Assembly (NCBI RefSeq): GCF_018687195.1
Contig: NZ_CP061321.1
Coordinates: 62,001 to 126,000, forward strand
Source of the DNA: Polynucleobacter sp. MWH-UH2A
Lineage (GTDB): Bacteria > Pseudomonadota > Gammaproteobacteria > Burkholderiales > Burkholderiaceae
Direction of reading: 5' to 3'
DNA length: 64,000 bases
The notes under the pieces were generated by a model, which did not search any database, had not been told where the DNA came from, and was given only the letters and a program-made list of their open reading frames with translations. The translations under genes were made by a program, and so were the position numbers. Below are positions 9,951-20,189 of the stretch, piece after piece (the first letter of the stretch is position 1; each line of letters starts with the position of its first letter).

Positions 9951-9979
9951 AAAAAGCCAGGCCTCGGTCTGGCTTTTTT
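9951..9979 (+). terminator. Terminator of the ribosomal/rpoA operon
   Basis: AAAAAGCCAG (9951-9960) pairs with CTGGCTTTTT (9969-9978) around an eight-base loop, and the T run continues. A classic intrinsic terminator about 15 bases after the rplQ stop. Confidence 0.9.
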
Positions 9980-10003
9980 CATTGATCAGTTTATAACTAC
10001 GGT

Positions 10004-10360
10004 ATGCCCCAAAATCTTCCCGAAATGGTCCAAGCTAAGCCTAATCAGCTATTGGTGGTGGTTACCAGCCTTCCTGATGTGGAGGCGGCTCAAAGCCTTG
10101 CACGATCTCTTGTCGAGCAAAAACTTGCCGCTTGTATTCAGCTTAGCAATGGCATCCAATCAATTTATCGTTGGGAAGGTAAGATTTGCGAGGAATCAGA
10201 GGTATTGCTATCTGCCAAAACAACTGTGAATCAATGGACAGCCATCTCCAGTTTTATTCAGAAAAATCATCCTTATGATTTGCCGGAGATTTTGGCATTT
10301 ACTCCAGAGCAATACTCTGAGCAATATGGAGAATGGGTGAATTCAGAGGTAAATTCATAG
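10004..10360 (+). CDS. cutA: Divalent-cation tolerance protein CutA
   Basis: CutA is a small trimeric ferredoxin-like-fold protein linked to copper and divalent metal tolerance; its exact role is unclear. The 118 residues show the family blocks LLVVVTSLPD, KLAACIQL, IYRWEGKI, HPYDLPEI and EYGEW-like QYGEWV. The next in-frame ATG at 10025 is a possible alternative start, because a TATAAC box at 9992-9997 would place transcription at about the first ATG. The gene runs into dsbD two bases after its stop, so the two are almost certainly one transcript; in Escherichia coli cutA is also next to dsbD. Confidence 0.93.
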   Translation: MPQNLPEMVQAKPNQLLVVVTSLPDVEAAQSLARSLVEQKLAACIQLSNGIQSIYRWEGKICEESEVLLSAKTTVNQWTAISSFIQKNHPYDLPEILAFTPEQYSEQYGEWVNSEVNS

Positions 10361-10362
10361 TC

Positions 10363-12042
10363 ATGAAATTGCGTTCAATGCTTACAAGAGTTCTCGCGCT
10401 CCTATTGCTCGCATCCACTCAACTGTTTGCAGCCCCAGAATTTTTGCCTCCTGAAAAAGCGTTTCGGGTAGAGGCTAATTGGTTGGAAAATTCCAATCAA
10501 ATTGAAATTGAGTTTTTGCCTGCTAAAGGCTATTACATCTATCAAGAGTCTCTGAAGTTTCAGATAGGGCAAAAGACGGCAAAGCTAGACAATATAAGGC
10601 CTTCACTCCCACCGGGTGTTGAAAAGTTTGATGAAACATTTGGAAAAAAACTGCAAGTCTACAAAGAGCCTTTTTTGGTACTTGTAGATACAAAAGTAAA
10701 TCCAAGCAAACCAATTCATTTGGAAGTAACGCTGCAGGGTTGTGCTGAAGCTGGCATATGTTATCCGCCAATGACCTTGAAATTTTTACTCTCAGGCCCT
10801 GGCGTTAAGGTTGCTCCAATTCCAGAAGAACTCGACGCGCAAACACAGCGACAAGTTTCTCCATCTACAGAATTCACTCTGAGTGATTTGTGGCGCGAGC
10901 GGGATGATGTGAATGCGATCGGCCGGTTTTTAGAGGGCGCCTCTACCAAGTATTTATTTTTAGCCTTCTTTGTTTTAGGACTTGCTTTAGCTTTTACGCC
11001 TTGCGTATTGCCAATGCTACCAATTCTTTCTAGCGTGATATTTGGTGTACAAGATGGCAGAGCAATATCGAAGGGACGTGCCAGCGTTTTGGCATTGGCT
11101 TATGTTTTTGGTATGGCCTTGGTATATGCGCTGGCAGGGGTGTTGATGGCGGCTCTTGGCGGAAGCGTCCAGCGCATCTTGCAAAGTCCCATTGCCCTAA
11201 TTGCCTTTGCAGTCTTGCTGCTAGCCTTATCGGGCAGCCTATTTGGCCTTTATGACCTGCGTTTACCCCAAGCTTGGCATCAGCATATCGATCGTCTTGC
11301 GGGGCGTCAAAAAGGGGGTAGCGTCTTTGGTGCTTTTGCCTTGGGCGGTATTTCTACCTTAGTCGCTAGCCCTTGTATTACTGCCCCATTGGCGGGAGTT
11401 TTGGCCTTTATTGCTCAAACAGGCTCAATGAGTCTTGGTGCAAGTCTGCTCTTTGTAATGGCTCTCGGCATGGGCTTGCCATTGTTTTTTATTGCAATTG
11501 AAGCGCGTATTTTGATTCCCTCAACCGGTATCTGGATGGTGTGGCTCCAGCGCACCCTCGGTGTTTTGCTGGTGGCAACCGCAGCATGGATAGCTTCACC
11601 CTTAATGCAAAGAAATGATGCCGGCGCACTTACCAAAATAAGCAATGGCCAAAGCATTCGCCAAGTAGGGGGCTTGTCTTTTGTTGTGGTGCATTCGTCT
11701 GCAGAGCTCGACGCTCAATTAATAAAAGCAAAACAAGATAAGAAGTTTGTCATGCTCGATTTCTATGCCGACTGGTGTATCAGTTGTAAAGAAATGGAAG
11801 TGAATACATTCGCAAATCCAGAGGTCAGTAAGCAATTAATGCAGGTGGTTTTAGTTCAGGCCGATGTCACTGCGAATAGCCCTGAGAACCAGGCATTACT
11901 TAAGAAATTTGGCTTATATGGCCCCCCCGGAATTTTGTTCTTTAATCAAGAATCAGAAGAACAACAAGACCAAAGGGTGATTGGCTATATGGCACCACAG
12001 CGTTTCATTGACCGCTTAAAGCAAGTGATTAAAACGCAGTAA
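10363..12042 (+). CDS. dsbD: Thiol:disulfide interchange protein DsbD
   Basis: DsbD moves electrons from cytoplasmic thioredoxin across the inner membrane to periplasmic DsbC/DsbG and cytochrome c maturation. A signal peptide is followed by the periplasmic alpha domain with its cysteine pair (CAEAGICYPP). The membrane beta domain of about eight segments carries two cysteines in TPCVLPM and SPCIT. The C-terminal thioredoxin domain has the active site WCISC (about residue 480 of 559). I start at the ATG two bases after cutA; an in-frame start 30 bases upstream would overlap cutA and would precede the signal peptide with charged residues. Confidence 0.95.
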   Translation: MKLRSMLTRVLALLLLASTQLFAAPEFLPPEKAFRVEANWLENSNQIEIEFLPAKGYYIYQESLKFQIGQKTAKLDNIRPSLPPGVEKFDETFGKKLQVYKEPFLVLVDTKVNPSKPIHLEVTLQGCAEAGICYPPMTLKFLLSGPGVKVAPIPEELDAQTQRQVSPSTEFTLSDLWRERDDVNAIGRFLEGASTKYLFLAFFVLGLALAFTPCVLPMLPILSSVIFGVQDGRAISKGRASVLALAYVFGMALVYALAGVLMAALGGSVQRILQSPIALIAFAVLLLALSGSLFGLYDLRLPQAWHQHIDRLAGRQKGGSVFGAFALGGISTLVASPCITAPLAGVLAFIAQTGSMSLGASLLFVMALGMGLPLFFIAIEARILIPSTGIWMVWLQRTLGVLLVATAAWIASPLMQRNDAGALTKISNGQSIRQVGGLSFVVVHSSAELDAQLIKAKQDKKFVMLDFYADWCISCKEMEVNTFANPEVSKQLMQVVLVQADVTANSPENQALLKKFGLYGPPGILFFNQESEEQQDQRVIGYMAPQRFIDRLKQVIKTQ

Positions 12043-12066
12043 GAAAACCAGCAAGAAAACAGAAAC

Positions 12067-13757
<1,691 letters not shown>

Positions 13758-13871
13758 GTCTAGAAGCTATTGTAAAATCACGCAAAATCATGAAATATCT
13801 CATGGTGTTGGGTAAAAGGTTGTAAAAGTAGGGCCCAAACACTTTTAGGAATTTTTGCCAAGGTAAACATA

Positions 13872-14603
13872 ATGCGTCAAACCTCCCAAATCTCCAAATT
13901 CACTAGCTTGCGCGCTGGTTTTGCAGCCCTCTCTATTTTCGCCTTGATTGGCATTTCTGGAGTAGCAATTGCAAATGATGCCGCTCCAGTTGCTGCAGCT
14001 CCTGCGGCTGAAGCAAAACCTGCGGTACCAGGAAAGCCTAAGGCTGATCCTGCTGCTGGCGAAGCTCTGTATTCCAATGGAGATGCTAGCCGTGGCGTGA
14101 CTGCTTGCTTGACTTGCCACGGGCCTAAGGGTCAAAGCGCTACCGCTACTTGGCCTAAGTTATCTGCTCAGCATGCTGCTTACACAACCAAGCAATTGAA
14201 AAACTTCAAAGAAGGTACTCGCGCAAATCCAGTCATGATGGGTATGGCTGCTACTTTGACAGAACAAGATATGCAAAATATTTCTGCATTCTTGGTAAAG
14301 CAACCTGTTTCACAAGGTGTTGCTCAAAACAAAGACACAATTGAATTAGGTCAAAGCATTTACCGTGGTGGCATTGCTGCAAAAGGCGTTCCTGCTTGTG
14401 CTGCTTGTCATAGTCCTAACGGTGCAGGCATTCCTGCCCAATACCCACGTCTAGGCGGTCAGTGGGCTGATTATTCATATGCCCAGCTAGTTGCCTTTAG
14501 TAACGGTACACGTAAGAATGGTCCAATGATGACTACGATTGCCACCAAGATGTCTGATCAGGAAATGAAAGCAGTGTCTGATTACATCGCAGGCTTACAT
14601 TAA
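13872..14603 (+). CDS. Dihaem cytochrome c4-type protein, periplasmic
   Basis: A periplasmic electron carrier, in this family usually linked to cytochrome oxidases. It has a signal peptide (hydrophobic stretch AGFAALSIFALIGISGVAIA) and a short Ala/Pro-rich linker. Two class I cytochrome c domains follow: haem motif CLTCHG near residue 77 and CAACHS near residue 177. Methionines in NPVMMGM and NGPMMTT are the likely axial ligands. Each half resembles the other, as in cytochrome c4. It is preceded by AAGGTAAACATA as a weak ribosome binding site and closed by its own terminator, so it is probably a single-gene transcript. Confidence 0.9.
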   Translation: MRQTSQISKFTSLRAGFAALSIFALIGISGVAIANDAAPVAAAPAAEAKPAVPGKPKADPAAGEALYSNGDASRGVTACLTCHGPKGQSATATWPKLSAQHAAYTTKQLKNFKEGTRANPVMMGMAATLTEQDMQNISAFLVKQPVSQGVAQNKDTIELGQSIYRGGIAAKGVPACAACHSPNGAGIPAQYPRLGGQWADYSYAQLVAFSNGTRKNGPMMTTIATKMSDQEMKAVSDYIAGLH

Positions 14604-14635
14604 AAAATAAGCAGTAATAAGCAGCAATCAAAAAC

Positions 14636-14664
14636 AAAACCCCGCTGATCTAGCGGGGTTTTTA
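14636..14664. terminator. Terminator between cytochrome c4 and lysA
   Basis: AAAACCCCGCT (14636-14646) pairs with AGCGGGGTTTT (14652-14662), loop GATCT. A-run and T-run on the two flanks allow it to act in both directions for the convergent genes. Confidence 0.88.
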
Positions 14665-14697
14665 TTTGTTCATTTCTAATGAATCAAAACCAAAAAA

Positions 14698-15996
14698 TTA
14701 TTTAGGTAGGACGCTTTCGCCTGCAAAGAGATCTTGGGTTTTCTCACGAGCACGAATGACATAAGCATTCTTACCATCAACCATGATCTCCGCAGGCTTG
14801 GGGCGGGTGTTGTAATTTGATGCCATGACAAACCCATAAGCTCCAGCAGAAAGGATTGCTAGTAGATCGCCTTCATCAACTGCAAGCTGACGATCTCTAC
14901 CAAGCCAGTCACCAGATTCGCATACTGGACCAACTACGTCATATTTCAGGCCCTTTGTTTGTTTTGCCTGAACTGGAACGATGCCATGATGTGCCTCATA
15001 CAGGGCTGGACGCATGAGTTCAGTCATGGCCGCATCCACAATACAAAAGTTCTTTTCCGCTCCAGGCTTGAGGTATTCCACGGTTGTCAGCAGAACGCCT
15101 GCGTTACCCACCAAAGATCTGCCGGGCTCTAAAACGATATCCAGATGTCCAAAGCCACGCTCTGTTACACGGTTTAAAAGAGTGTTGGTGAATTCCGTAA
15201 TGTCAGGCGGAGTTTCATCGCTATAGGCAATGCCGAGGCCACCACCTAAATCGAGATGGTGAATCACAATACCTTCTTTTTTGAGTTGCTCAACCAGATC
15301 TAGTACTTTATCGAGCGCATCTAAGTAAGGTGCGGTTGTGGTGATTTGAGAACCAATATGGCAATCAATACCAACCACATCAATTTGAGAAAGTAGCGAT
15401 GCTTCACGATAGGTTTTTAAAACTTCGTGATACGCGATACCGAATTTATTTCCCTTCAATCCTGTAGAGATGTATGGGTGGGTTTGCGCATCTACATCTG
15501 GATTAACGCGTAGAGAAATTGGTGCGCGTAGTCCAAGCTCAGTAGCAACACGATTAATTTTGTGTAGCTCTGCAATGGATTCCACATTGATACATTTGAC
15601 GCCTGCTTTAAGGGCAGCAGCAATTTCAGCTGCGGATTTGCCAACCCCAGCAAATACAAGGCTCTTGGGATCTGCGCCAATGGCTAGGGCGCGCGCCAAC
15701 TCGCCGCCGCTGACTAAATCAAAACCAGCACCGAGTTCTTTGAAGCAGTTAATGACTGCTAAATTGCTATTGGCTTTCATGGCGTAATGAACACGAGCAC
15801 GACGTTTACCTTGTAAATCAACACAGGCTTTGTCATACGCTTGGTAGGCTTCAGTCAGCGCTTTTTTGCTATATACATATAGCGGGGTGCCAAATTCTTT
15901 TGCCAAATCTGCTAAAGCAATATCTTCGGCATACCAAGTGCCATTACGCTCTGTAAAACCAGATAAGCGAGGAAGTGAAAGTGTGTTGCTTGTCAT
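14698..15996 (-). CDS. lysA: Diaminopimelate decarboxylase
   Basis: A PLP enzyme that decarboxylates meso-diaminopimelate to L-lysine, the last step of lysine synthesis. VHYAMKANSN holds the PLP lysine (about residue 73). HLDLGGGLGI, EPGRSL and GPVCESGDWL are the fold-III decarboxylase motifs, the last carrying the cysteine-serine region of the active site. The length of 432 is normal. Its ATG overlaps the stop of the small lipoprotein gene upstream by one base (TAATG), so the pair is coupled, an arrangement also seen in enterobacteria for lptM-dapF-type clusters. Confidence 0.96.
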   Translation of the reverse strand: MTSNTLSLPRLSGFTERNGTWYAEDIALADLAKEFGTPLYVYSKKALTEAYQAYDKACVDLQGKRRARVHYAMKANSNLAVINCFKELGAGFDLVSGGELARALAIGADPKSLVFAGVGKSAAEIAAALKAGVKCINVESIAELHKINRVATELGLRAPISLRVNPDVDAQTHPYISTGLKGNKFGIAYHEVLKTYREASLLSQIDVVGIDCHIGSQITTTAPYLDALDKVLDLVEQLKKEGIVIHHLDLGGGLGIAYSDETPPDITEFTNTLLNRVTERGFGHLDIVLEPGRSLVGNAGVLLTTVEYLKPGAEKNFCIVDAAMTELMRPALYEAHHGIVPVQAKQTKGLKYDVVGPVCESGDWLGRDRQLAVDEGDLLAILSAGAYGFVMASNYNTRPKPAEIMVDGKNAYVIRAREKTQDLFAGESVLPK

Positions 15997-16199
15997 TAAT
16001 TAGCCGATGAGGGGTTGTTATTGCTTGCTGGTGCAGTCGTTGTGGTTTGCGGTGGATAGAGCTTGCCTTTAGGTTCTGGCTCTGTTGGCGCAGTTGGTGC
16101 CGGTGGCACATTTGGCATATACAAAGGCCCTCTAACCCCACATCCAATAAGGGGTATTAGGATGGCAATACCAAGGGTTCTATAAAGAATCGCTATCAT
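15996..16199 (-). CDS. lptM: Small LptM-like outer-membrane lipoprotein
   Basis: A predicted 67-residue lipoprotein. After a short hydrophobic signal (MIAILYRTLGIAILIPLIGC) the lipobox cysteine is at residue 20. The sequence directly after it, GVRGPLYMP, matches the start of the LptM/YifL family, which in Escherichia coli helps LptD mature by mimicking LPS. The rest is a low-complexity Pro/Thr/Asn tail. A longer in-frame reading begins upstream at 16286, but it would put 29 residues before the signal peptide and run through the cyaY start, so I reject it. The family call is from memory of the motif. Confidence 0.8.
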   Translation of the reverse strand: MIAILYRTLGIAILIPLIGCGVRGPLYMPNVPPAPTAPTEPEPKGKLYPPQTTTTAPASNNNPSSAN

Positions 16200-16222
16200 G
16201 AATGTCTCTAAACGAATGATTG

Positions 16223-16250
16223 AATATAGCACGCAGGCCCTTTTTATGAA
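16223..16250 (-). promoter_or_regulatory. Candidate promoter for lptM-lysA
   Basis: On the minus strand TTCATA (16250-16245) and TATATT (16228-16223) are separated by 16 bases, and the lptM ATG lies about 24 bases downstream. It would overlap the first codon of cyaY on the other strand. A weak -35 makes this tentative. Confidence 0.35.
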
Positions 16251-16629
16251 TGCAAATAGCTCGAATGTAGAAGCCATTGATGACAAGCAGTTTCACCAGC
16301 TGGGCGCGCAATTGTTGCACTCTATTGAGGTGGCTTTAGAGGCGGCTGATGATGAGCTCGATTTAGATCTTGATGTTGAGCGCCAAGGTGGCAACGTCAT
16401 CAATATTCGTTTTCGGGATAAAAGCGTCATTGTGGTCAATACACAACCGCCTTTGCATGAGATCTGGGTAGCCGCAAAATCCGGTGGTTATCACTATCGT
16501 TGGGCCGGTACTGTTGCTCAACCAGTGTGGCTCGATACCAAAACGGGTAAAGAGTTGCTAAGTGATCTTTCTGAATTTGCTAGCGTGCAAGCTGGTCAGC
16601 CAGTCAAAATTCAGTTGATCAAATCCTAG
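16246..16629 (+). CDS. cyaY: Iron-sulfur assembly protein CyaY (frataxin)
   Basis: The bacterial frataxin homologue binds iron and modulates the IscS/IscU iron-sulfur machinery. The acidic first helix and strand (ALEAADDELDLDLDVERQ) and the beta-sheet block GGNVINIRFRDKSVIVVNTQ, then PPLHEIWVA and GGYHYRW, are the frataxin signature. The start is uncertain: ATGs at 16198, 16216 and 16246 are in frame and none has a good ribosome binding site. The third gives 127 residues, closest to the family length (about 105-110), and does not overlap lptM. Confidence 0.88.
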   Translation: MNANSSNVEAIDDKQFHQLGAQLLHSIEVALEAADDELDLDLDVERQGGNVINIRFRDKSVIVVNTQPPLHEIWVAAKSGGYHYRWAGTVAQPVWLDTKTGKELLSDLSEFASVQAGQPVKIQLIKS

Positions 16630-16633
16630 CAAA

Positions 16634-16652
16634 GGGGGCTTAAGCAGCCCCT
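16634..16652. terminator. Weak hairpin between convergent cyaY and aroB
   Basis: GGGGCT (16635-16640) pairs with AGCCCC (16646-16651), loop TAAGC, overlapping the aroB stop. There is no strong T run on either strand, so termination is only possible. Confidence 0.35.
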
Positions 16653-17722
16653 GTAGCAGTCAAAGTTTCAAGAACCTGAGCATCTGGCACACCCTGAATT
16701 TGGGCTTTGCCGATTTTCTCTAGAACAACATAGCGAATTTGACCGCTCTCGGTTTTCTTATCGACTTGCATCAATTCGAGATAACGTTTCCCACCAAATT
16801 TTGGAGGAACAATCGGAAGATTCATGGACTGAATAATTTTTGTCAGATGCTCTGCTTCTGCTTTGCTGATGTAATTAAGTCGACAAGATAAATCAGCGCC
16901 TAGTACCATGCCACAGCCAACTGCTTCACCATGCAACCATTCACCATAGCCCATACCCGCTTCAATGGCATGACCAAATGTGTGGCCAAAGTTTAGGGTT
17001 GCGCGAATGCCGCCTTCTCGCTCATCGGCCGACACTACTGCAGATTTAATTTCGCATGAACGTAAAACTGCATGGCTCATTGCATCGGTATCGCATGCCA
17101 ACAGTGATTTTGCATTGGCCTCAATCCAATCCAAAAACTTGGCATCGGCTATTGCGCCATGCTTGATGACTTCAGCCAATCCTGCAGAAAGCTCCCTGGC
17201 AGGAAGCGTCTTTAATGTATTCAGGTCAGCAATGACAGCGACGGGCTGATGAAAGGCGCCAATCATATTTTTACCCAATGGGTGATTGATGCCTGTTTTG
17301 CCACCAACAGAAGAATCTACTTGAGCCAAAAGGGTAGTTGGCACTTGAATGAAACGAACGCCACGCATGAAGCTTGCTGCCGCAAAACCTGTCATATCAC
17401 CAATGACACCACCACCCAGTGCAACCAGCATCGTTTGTCTATCGGCACCAAATTTCAGAAGATCATCAAAAATAAGCTGAAGATTTTTCCAGTCTTTATA
17501 AGACTCGCCATCAGGCAAAACAATTGTTCTGACTGTCTTGCCAAAGGTCTCTAGCGTTTTGGTGAGACGCTGCGCATACAAAGGCGCAACAGTAGTATTG
17601 CTAACAATGAAGATGGAGCTCGATTTTTCGCAGGCTTTAAATAGATCGGGTTGATCAATTAAGTCAGCACCGATATATATGGGATAGCTACGATTACCAA
17701 GATCTACTTCAAGTGTTTTCAT
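16640..17722 (-). CDS. aroB: 3-dehydroquinate synthase
   Basis: Converts DAHP to 3-dehydroquinate, the second step of the shikimate pathway, using NAD and zinc. Family blocks: [61 protein letters not shown], and the metal-binding [11 protein letters not shown] and [12 protein letters not shown] use the ATG at 17722 (360 residues); a TTG at 17734 overlapping the aroK stop is possible. The gene follows aroK by eight bases, the usual aroKB pair. Confidence 0.96.
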   Translation of the reverse strand: MKTLEVDLGNRSYPIYIGADLIDQPDLFKACEKSSSIFIVSNTTVAPLYAQRLTKTLETFGKTVRTIVLPDGESYKDWKNLQLIFDDLLKFGADRQTMLVALGGGVIGDMTGFAAASFMRGVRFIQVPTTLLAQVDSSVGGKTGINHPLGKNMIGAFHQPVAVIADLNTLKTLPARELSAGLAEVIKHGAIADAKFLDWIEANAKSLLACDTDAMSHAVLRSCEIKSAVVSADEREGGIRATLNFGHTFGHAIEAGMGYGEWLHGEAVGCGMVLGADLSCRLNYISKAEAEHLTKIIQSMNLPIVPPKFGGKRYLELMQVDKKTESGQIRYVVLEKIGKAQIQGVPDAQVLETLTATGAA

Positions 17723-17730
17723 GATTGTGT

Positions 17731-18255
17731 TCAAGCGGAAAGTTCAAGCTGCATGATAAGTGTATTAACCAGTTGGTTGACGCTGGGCTTACCAGTTTCA
17801 ATCACATGATCTGCAATTTCTCGATATAAGGGGTCGCGAATTGCATATAAGTTCTCTAGAATTTTTTTAGCATCACCATTGCGTAGCAAGGGACGTCCTT
17901 CACTGCCTTTGGTGCGATGCCATAGCTCGATTGGATTAGCGTGAAGATAAATAACCGTGCCTTGTTCGCGGAGCGCTTTGCGATTTTCGGGAAGTAGCAC
18001 TGCTCCACCACCAGTCGCTAAAACAATATTGTTTTCGTTTGTGATTTCTCGGATGGCTTGAGCTTCGCGTTTGCGAAAGCCTTCTTCACCTTCCATTTCA
18101 AAGATCACGGGAATTTTGACGCCACAACGCTCTTCAATCACATGATCTGCGTCTAAAAAACGGCGACCTAATTTTTTGGCGAGGACTTTACCGACGGTCG
18201 ACTTTCCGGCGCCCATGAGGCCGATTAGAAAGATATTGTTTGTCGTAGAGTTCAC
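17731..18255 (-). CDS. aroK: Shikimate kinase
   Basis: Phosphorylates shikimate at the 3-hydroxyl with ATP. It has the Walker A motif GLMGAGKST (about residues 13-21), the substrate-binding ATGGGAVL block, and the lid arginines in EGRPLLR. The length is 174 residues. It lies 12 bases downstream of the secretin gene, so aroKB probably share a transcript with the pilus-like genes, as in the classical pilMNOPQ-aroKB arrangement. Confidence 0.96.
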   Translation of the reverse strand: MNSTTNNIFLIGLMGAGKSTVGKVLAKKLGRRFLDADHVIEERCGVKIPVIFEMEGEEGFRKREAQAIREITNENNIVLATGGGAVLLPENRKALREQGTVIYLHANPIELWHRTKGSEGRPLLRNGDAKKILENLYAIRDPLYREIADHVIETGKPSVNQLVNTLIMQLELSA

Positions 18256-18267
18256 CTCTCGATTTTA

Positions 18268-19368
18268 TTAGGGTTTATCGAGGACGGTAGGGGTTAGGAA
18301 GACTAGGAGTTCAGTTTTGTCTTGTAATTTAGATTTATGGCGAAATAAATAGCCAAGAAGGGGGATATCTCCCAATAAGGGGACTTTGACCTCATCTTCT
18401 CTTTCAGTGGTTTGGAAGATGCCCCCAATAATGGCAGTGCCTCCATTCTCAACAGTGACTTCAGAGCTTAGGCTTTTAGTATCGATGGCATACCCTTGCT
18501 CTGTTTTCATGCCAATCGTGTCTTTATTGATCCCCACTAGTAAGGAGATTTTTCCATCTGGGTGAATCTTGGGCAAAACTTCTAAGCGAAGATTGGCTTT
18601 CCGAAATTGCAGTTTGCTGCCATTTTGTGATGTGGTTTGGTAGGGCAGTTCTGTGCCTTGTTCAATAGTTGCTTTCACTTGATCCCCGGTCATGATGCGG
18701 GGATTTGACAGAATCTTTCCTTGACCCTCAGATTCCAGCGCTGATAGCTCCAGTTGCAAAAGACGGCTTGCGTTTTTAGATACCAGGGTAGCCGCTACTG
18801 CGGCAGGATTAAAGCCATTTAAGCCCGAGCCAGATAGGTTGAAATTGCTACTAATTTTATTTTCAGGATTGTTATTGATTGAATTAGCCTGATGATGAAG
18901 TTTGGTTCCAAGCTCGCGAGCAAAGCGTTCATCTGCCTCCACAATGCGCGCCTCAATCAGAATCTGTCTAGGGCTATTGATATGGTCGCCACCAAAAGGA
19001 AGCGCCGCATCCTCACGACGAAATTTCTGAAATGCCAGTATTTCTGCATGAGGGCCAATCCAATAAATGTCACCATTGCGAATGATGCGTAAACCACGGC
19101 TAGCCAAAATGGAGTGAAGGGCTGTTTGCCAAGGTGTATTTTGAAGATCTACTGTGATCTTGCCTTTAATGGAATCGCTTAATAAAAAATTGGTGCCACC
19201 TAGCTTTGCCAAAATTTGCAAAAGTTCAGTTAATTCGATATCCGAAAAGTGCAGGCTAATTGGAGTCTGCGGATTTGGGTTTGTGGCTGTCGATCCAGCA
19301 ACTGGGGTGACTAAGTAACCCATCAAGAAAGTGGCCCATAAAGCGGCGATTTTGGATTTGAAGATCAT
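18268..19368 (-). CDS. pilQ: Short PilQ/HofQ-like secretin
   Basis: An outer-membrane secretin of the type IV pilus or DNA-uptake class. A signal peptide (about residues 1-26) is followed by one secretin/TonB short N-terminal domain (about 37-105, ISLHFSDIELTELLQILAKL) and the secretin barrel domain (about 133-363), with the signature VPLLGDIPLLGYLF at 329-342. At 366 residues it is about half the length of a normal PilQ. No AMIN domains are present, and only about 25 residues join the N0-like domain to the barrel, so the N1 (KH-like) domain seems absent. It is closest in layout to HofQ/ComQ-type secretins. Neighbours support a pil origin: aroKB downstream, mrcA divergent. Confidence 0.85.
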   Translation of the reverse strand: MIFKSKIAALWATFLMGYLVTPVAGSTATNPNPQTPISLHFSDIELTELLQILAKLGGTNFLLSDSIKGKITVDLQNTPWQTALHSILASRGLRIIRNGDIYWIGPHAEILAFQKFRREDAALPFGGDHINSPRQILIEARIVEADERFARELGTKLHHQANSINNNPENKISSNFNLSGSGLNGFNPAAVAATLVSKNASRLLQLELSALESEGQGKILSNPRIMTGDQVKATIEQGTELPYQTTSQNGSKLQFRKANLRLEVLPKIHPDGKISLLVGINKDTIGMKTEQGYAIDTKSLSSEVTVENGGTAIIGGIFQTTEREDEVKVPLLGDIPLLGYLFRHKSKLQDKTELLVFLTPTVLDKP

Positions 19369-20069
19369 TCAGAAATCGCAGTTTTCAGAGTGAGGGATTT
19401 GCCCTGGGGGTGGTTGATGGTGGCTGCCTCCTTATCCGCATTGCTGAGTCTCCAATCCCCAAGCAAAAGCCCTCCGATTTCAATCATCAAAGTGGTCTTG
19501 CCGTTATGGAAAAAGGCGCGATGTGAGTTTCCCATTTGACTAACTCCCAAATAGCGCCAGCGACGCACTTCGGACTCAAAAGGGATGGTAGGAGGCTTGG
19601 CTTTGAGGACAGGCTGTGTCTTTATTTTCTCTAATGAGTGAATGCTCACTTCTATTAATTCTATTGCCTCATATATGCCATCCTCAGAATCCAGCATTTC
19701 CTCTCGCAATAAAGCCAGCTCCTTTTTCAATTCGGCAATGTCTTGTTTGGACTCTTCAAGGCTAGGGTCCTGTATGGGGCCGGTTGGGTTAAAGGTCAAA
19801 AATAGTGCGACTGCTGAAGCAATAAGCAGCCCCCCAGCCCCTATAAACAAACCGACCCTTTTCAAGCTTTCAAGATGCGGGATTTGGTCTTGAAAATTGA
19901 GCTGAATTTTGGACTTCTGGGGAGAGGCCATATCAGCCCATTCAGGGCGATTGGGATTATTGGGGCTATTCGATTTACGAATTCCATGGGGGTCTGGGAT
20001 GGCAGGGTCATCGCCAAGCTCGCTCAGAATGTCATCAAAAGATTGTGGGGAGATTTTTCGAGCTGGCAT
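19365..20069 (-). CDS. Membrane protein with coiled coil and PilP/GspC-like C-terminus
   Basis: I do not recognise a named family for the whole protein. It has a cytoplasmic hydrophilic part (about 1-70), one membrane segment (72-93), and a probable coiled coil (about 104-149, rich in Glu/Lys/Leu heptads). After a Pro-rich hinge comes a small beta-type domain (168-231) with the pattern WRYLGVSQ, HRAFFHNGKTT, IEIGGLLLGDWRLSN. That pattern resembles the homology region shared by PilP, GspC and related secretin-binding proteins. The stop overlaps the secretin start by four bases. Its place is where pilMNOP would be expected, so I infer a secretin-partner in the inner membrane. Confidence 0.7.
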   Translation of the reverse strand: MPARKISPQSFDDILSELGDDPAIPDPHGIRKSNSPNNPNRPEWADMASPQKSKIQLNFQDQIPHLESLKRVGLFIGAGGLLIASAVALFLTFNPTGPIQDPSLEESKQDIAELKKELALLREEMLDSEDGIYEAIELIEVSIHSLEKIKTQPVLKAKPPTIPFESEVRRWRYLGVSQMGNSHRAFFHNGKTTLMIEIGGLLLGDWRLSNADKEAATINHPQGKSLTLKTAISE

Positions 20070-20189
20070 GCCCTTTATTGTGAAAATTGGTGGCTAGCAA
20101 AAACATCGGACTAAGCCGAATGGTTTGTAAGAAAACTCAGGTTTTAGATGTTTTATAGAAATCAGCTAAGCACCCTATAATTTGAACTT

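Noticed and set aside
16200-16286. 29-residue N-terminal extension of the LptM-like lipoprotein
   Set aside because: It would place hydrophilic sequence before the lipoprotein signal and run over the cyaY start on the other strand.
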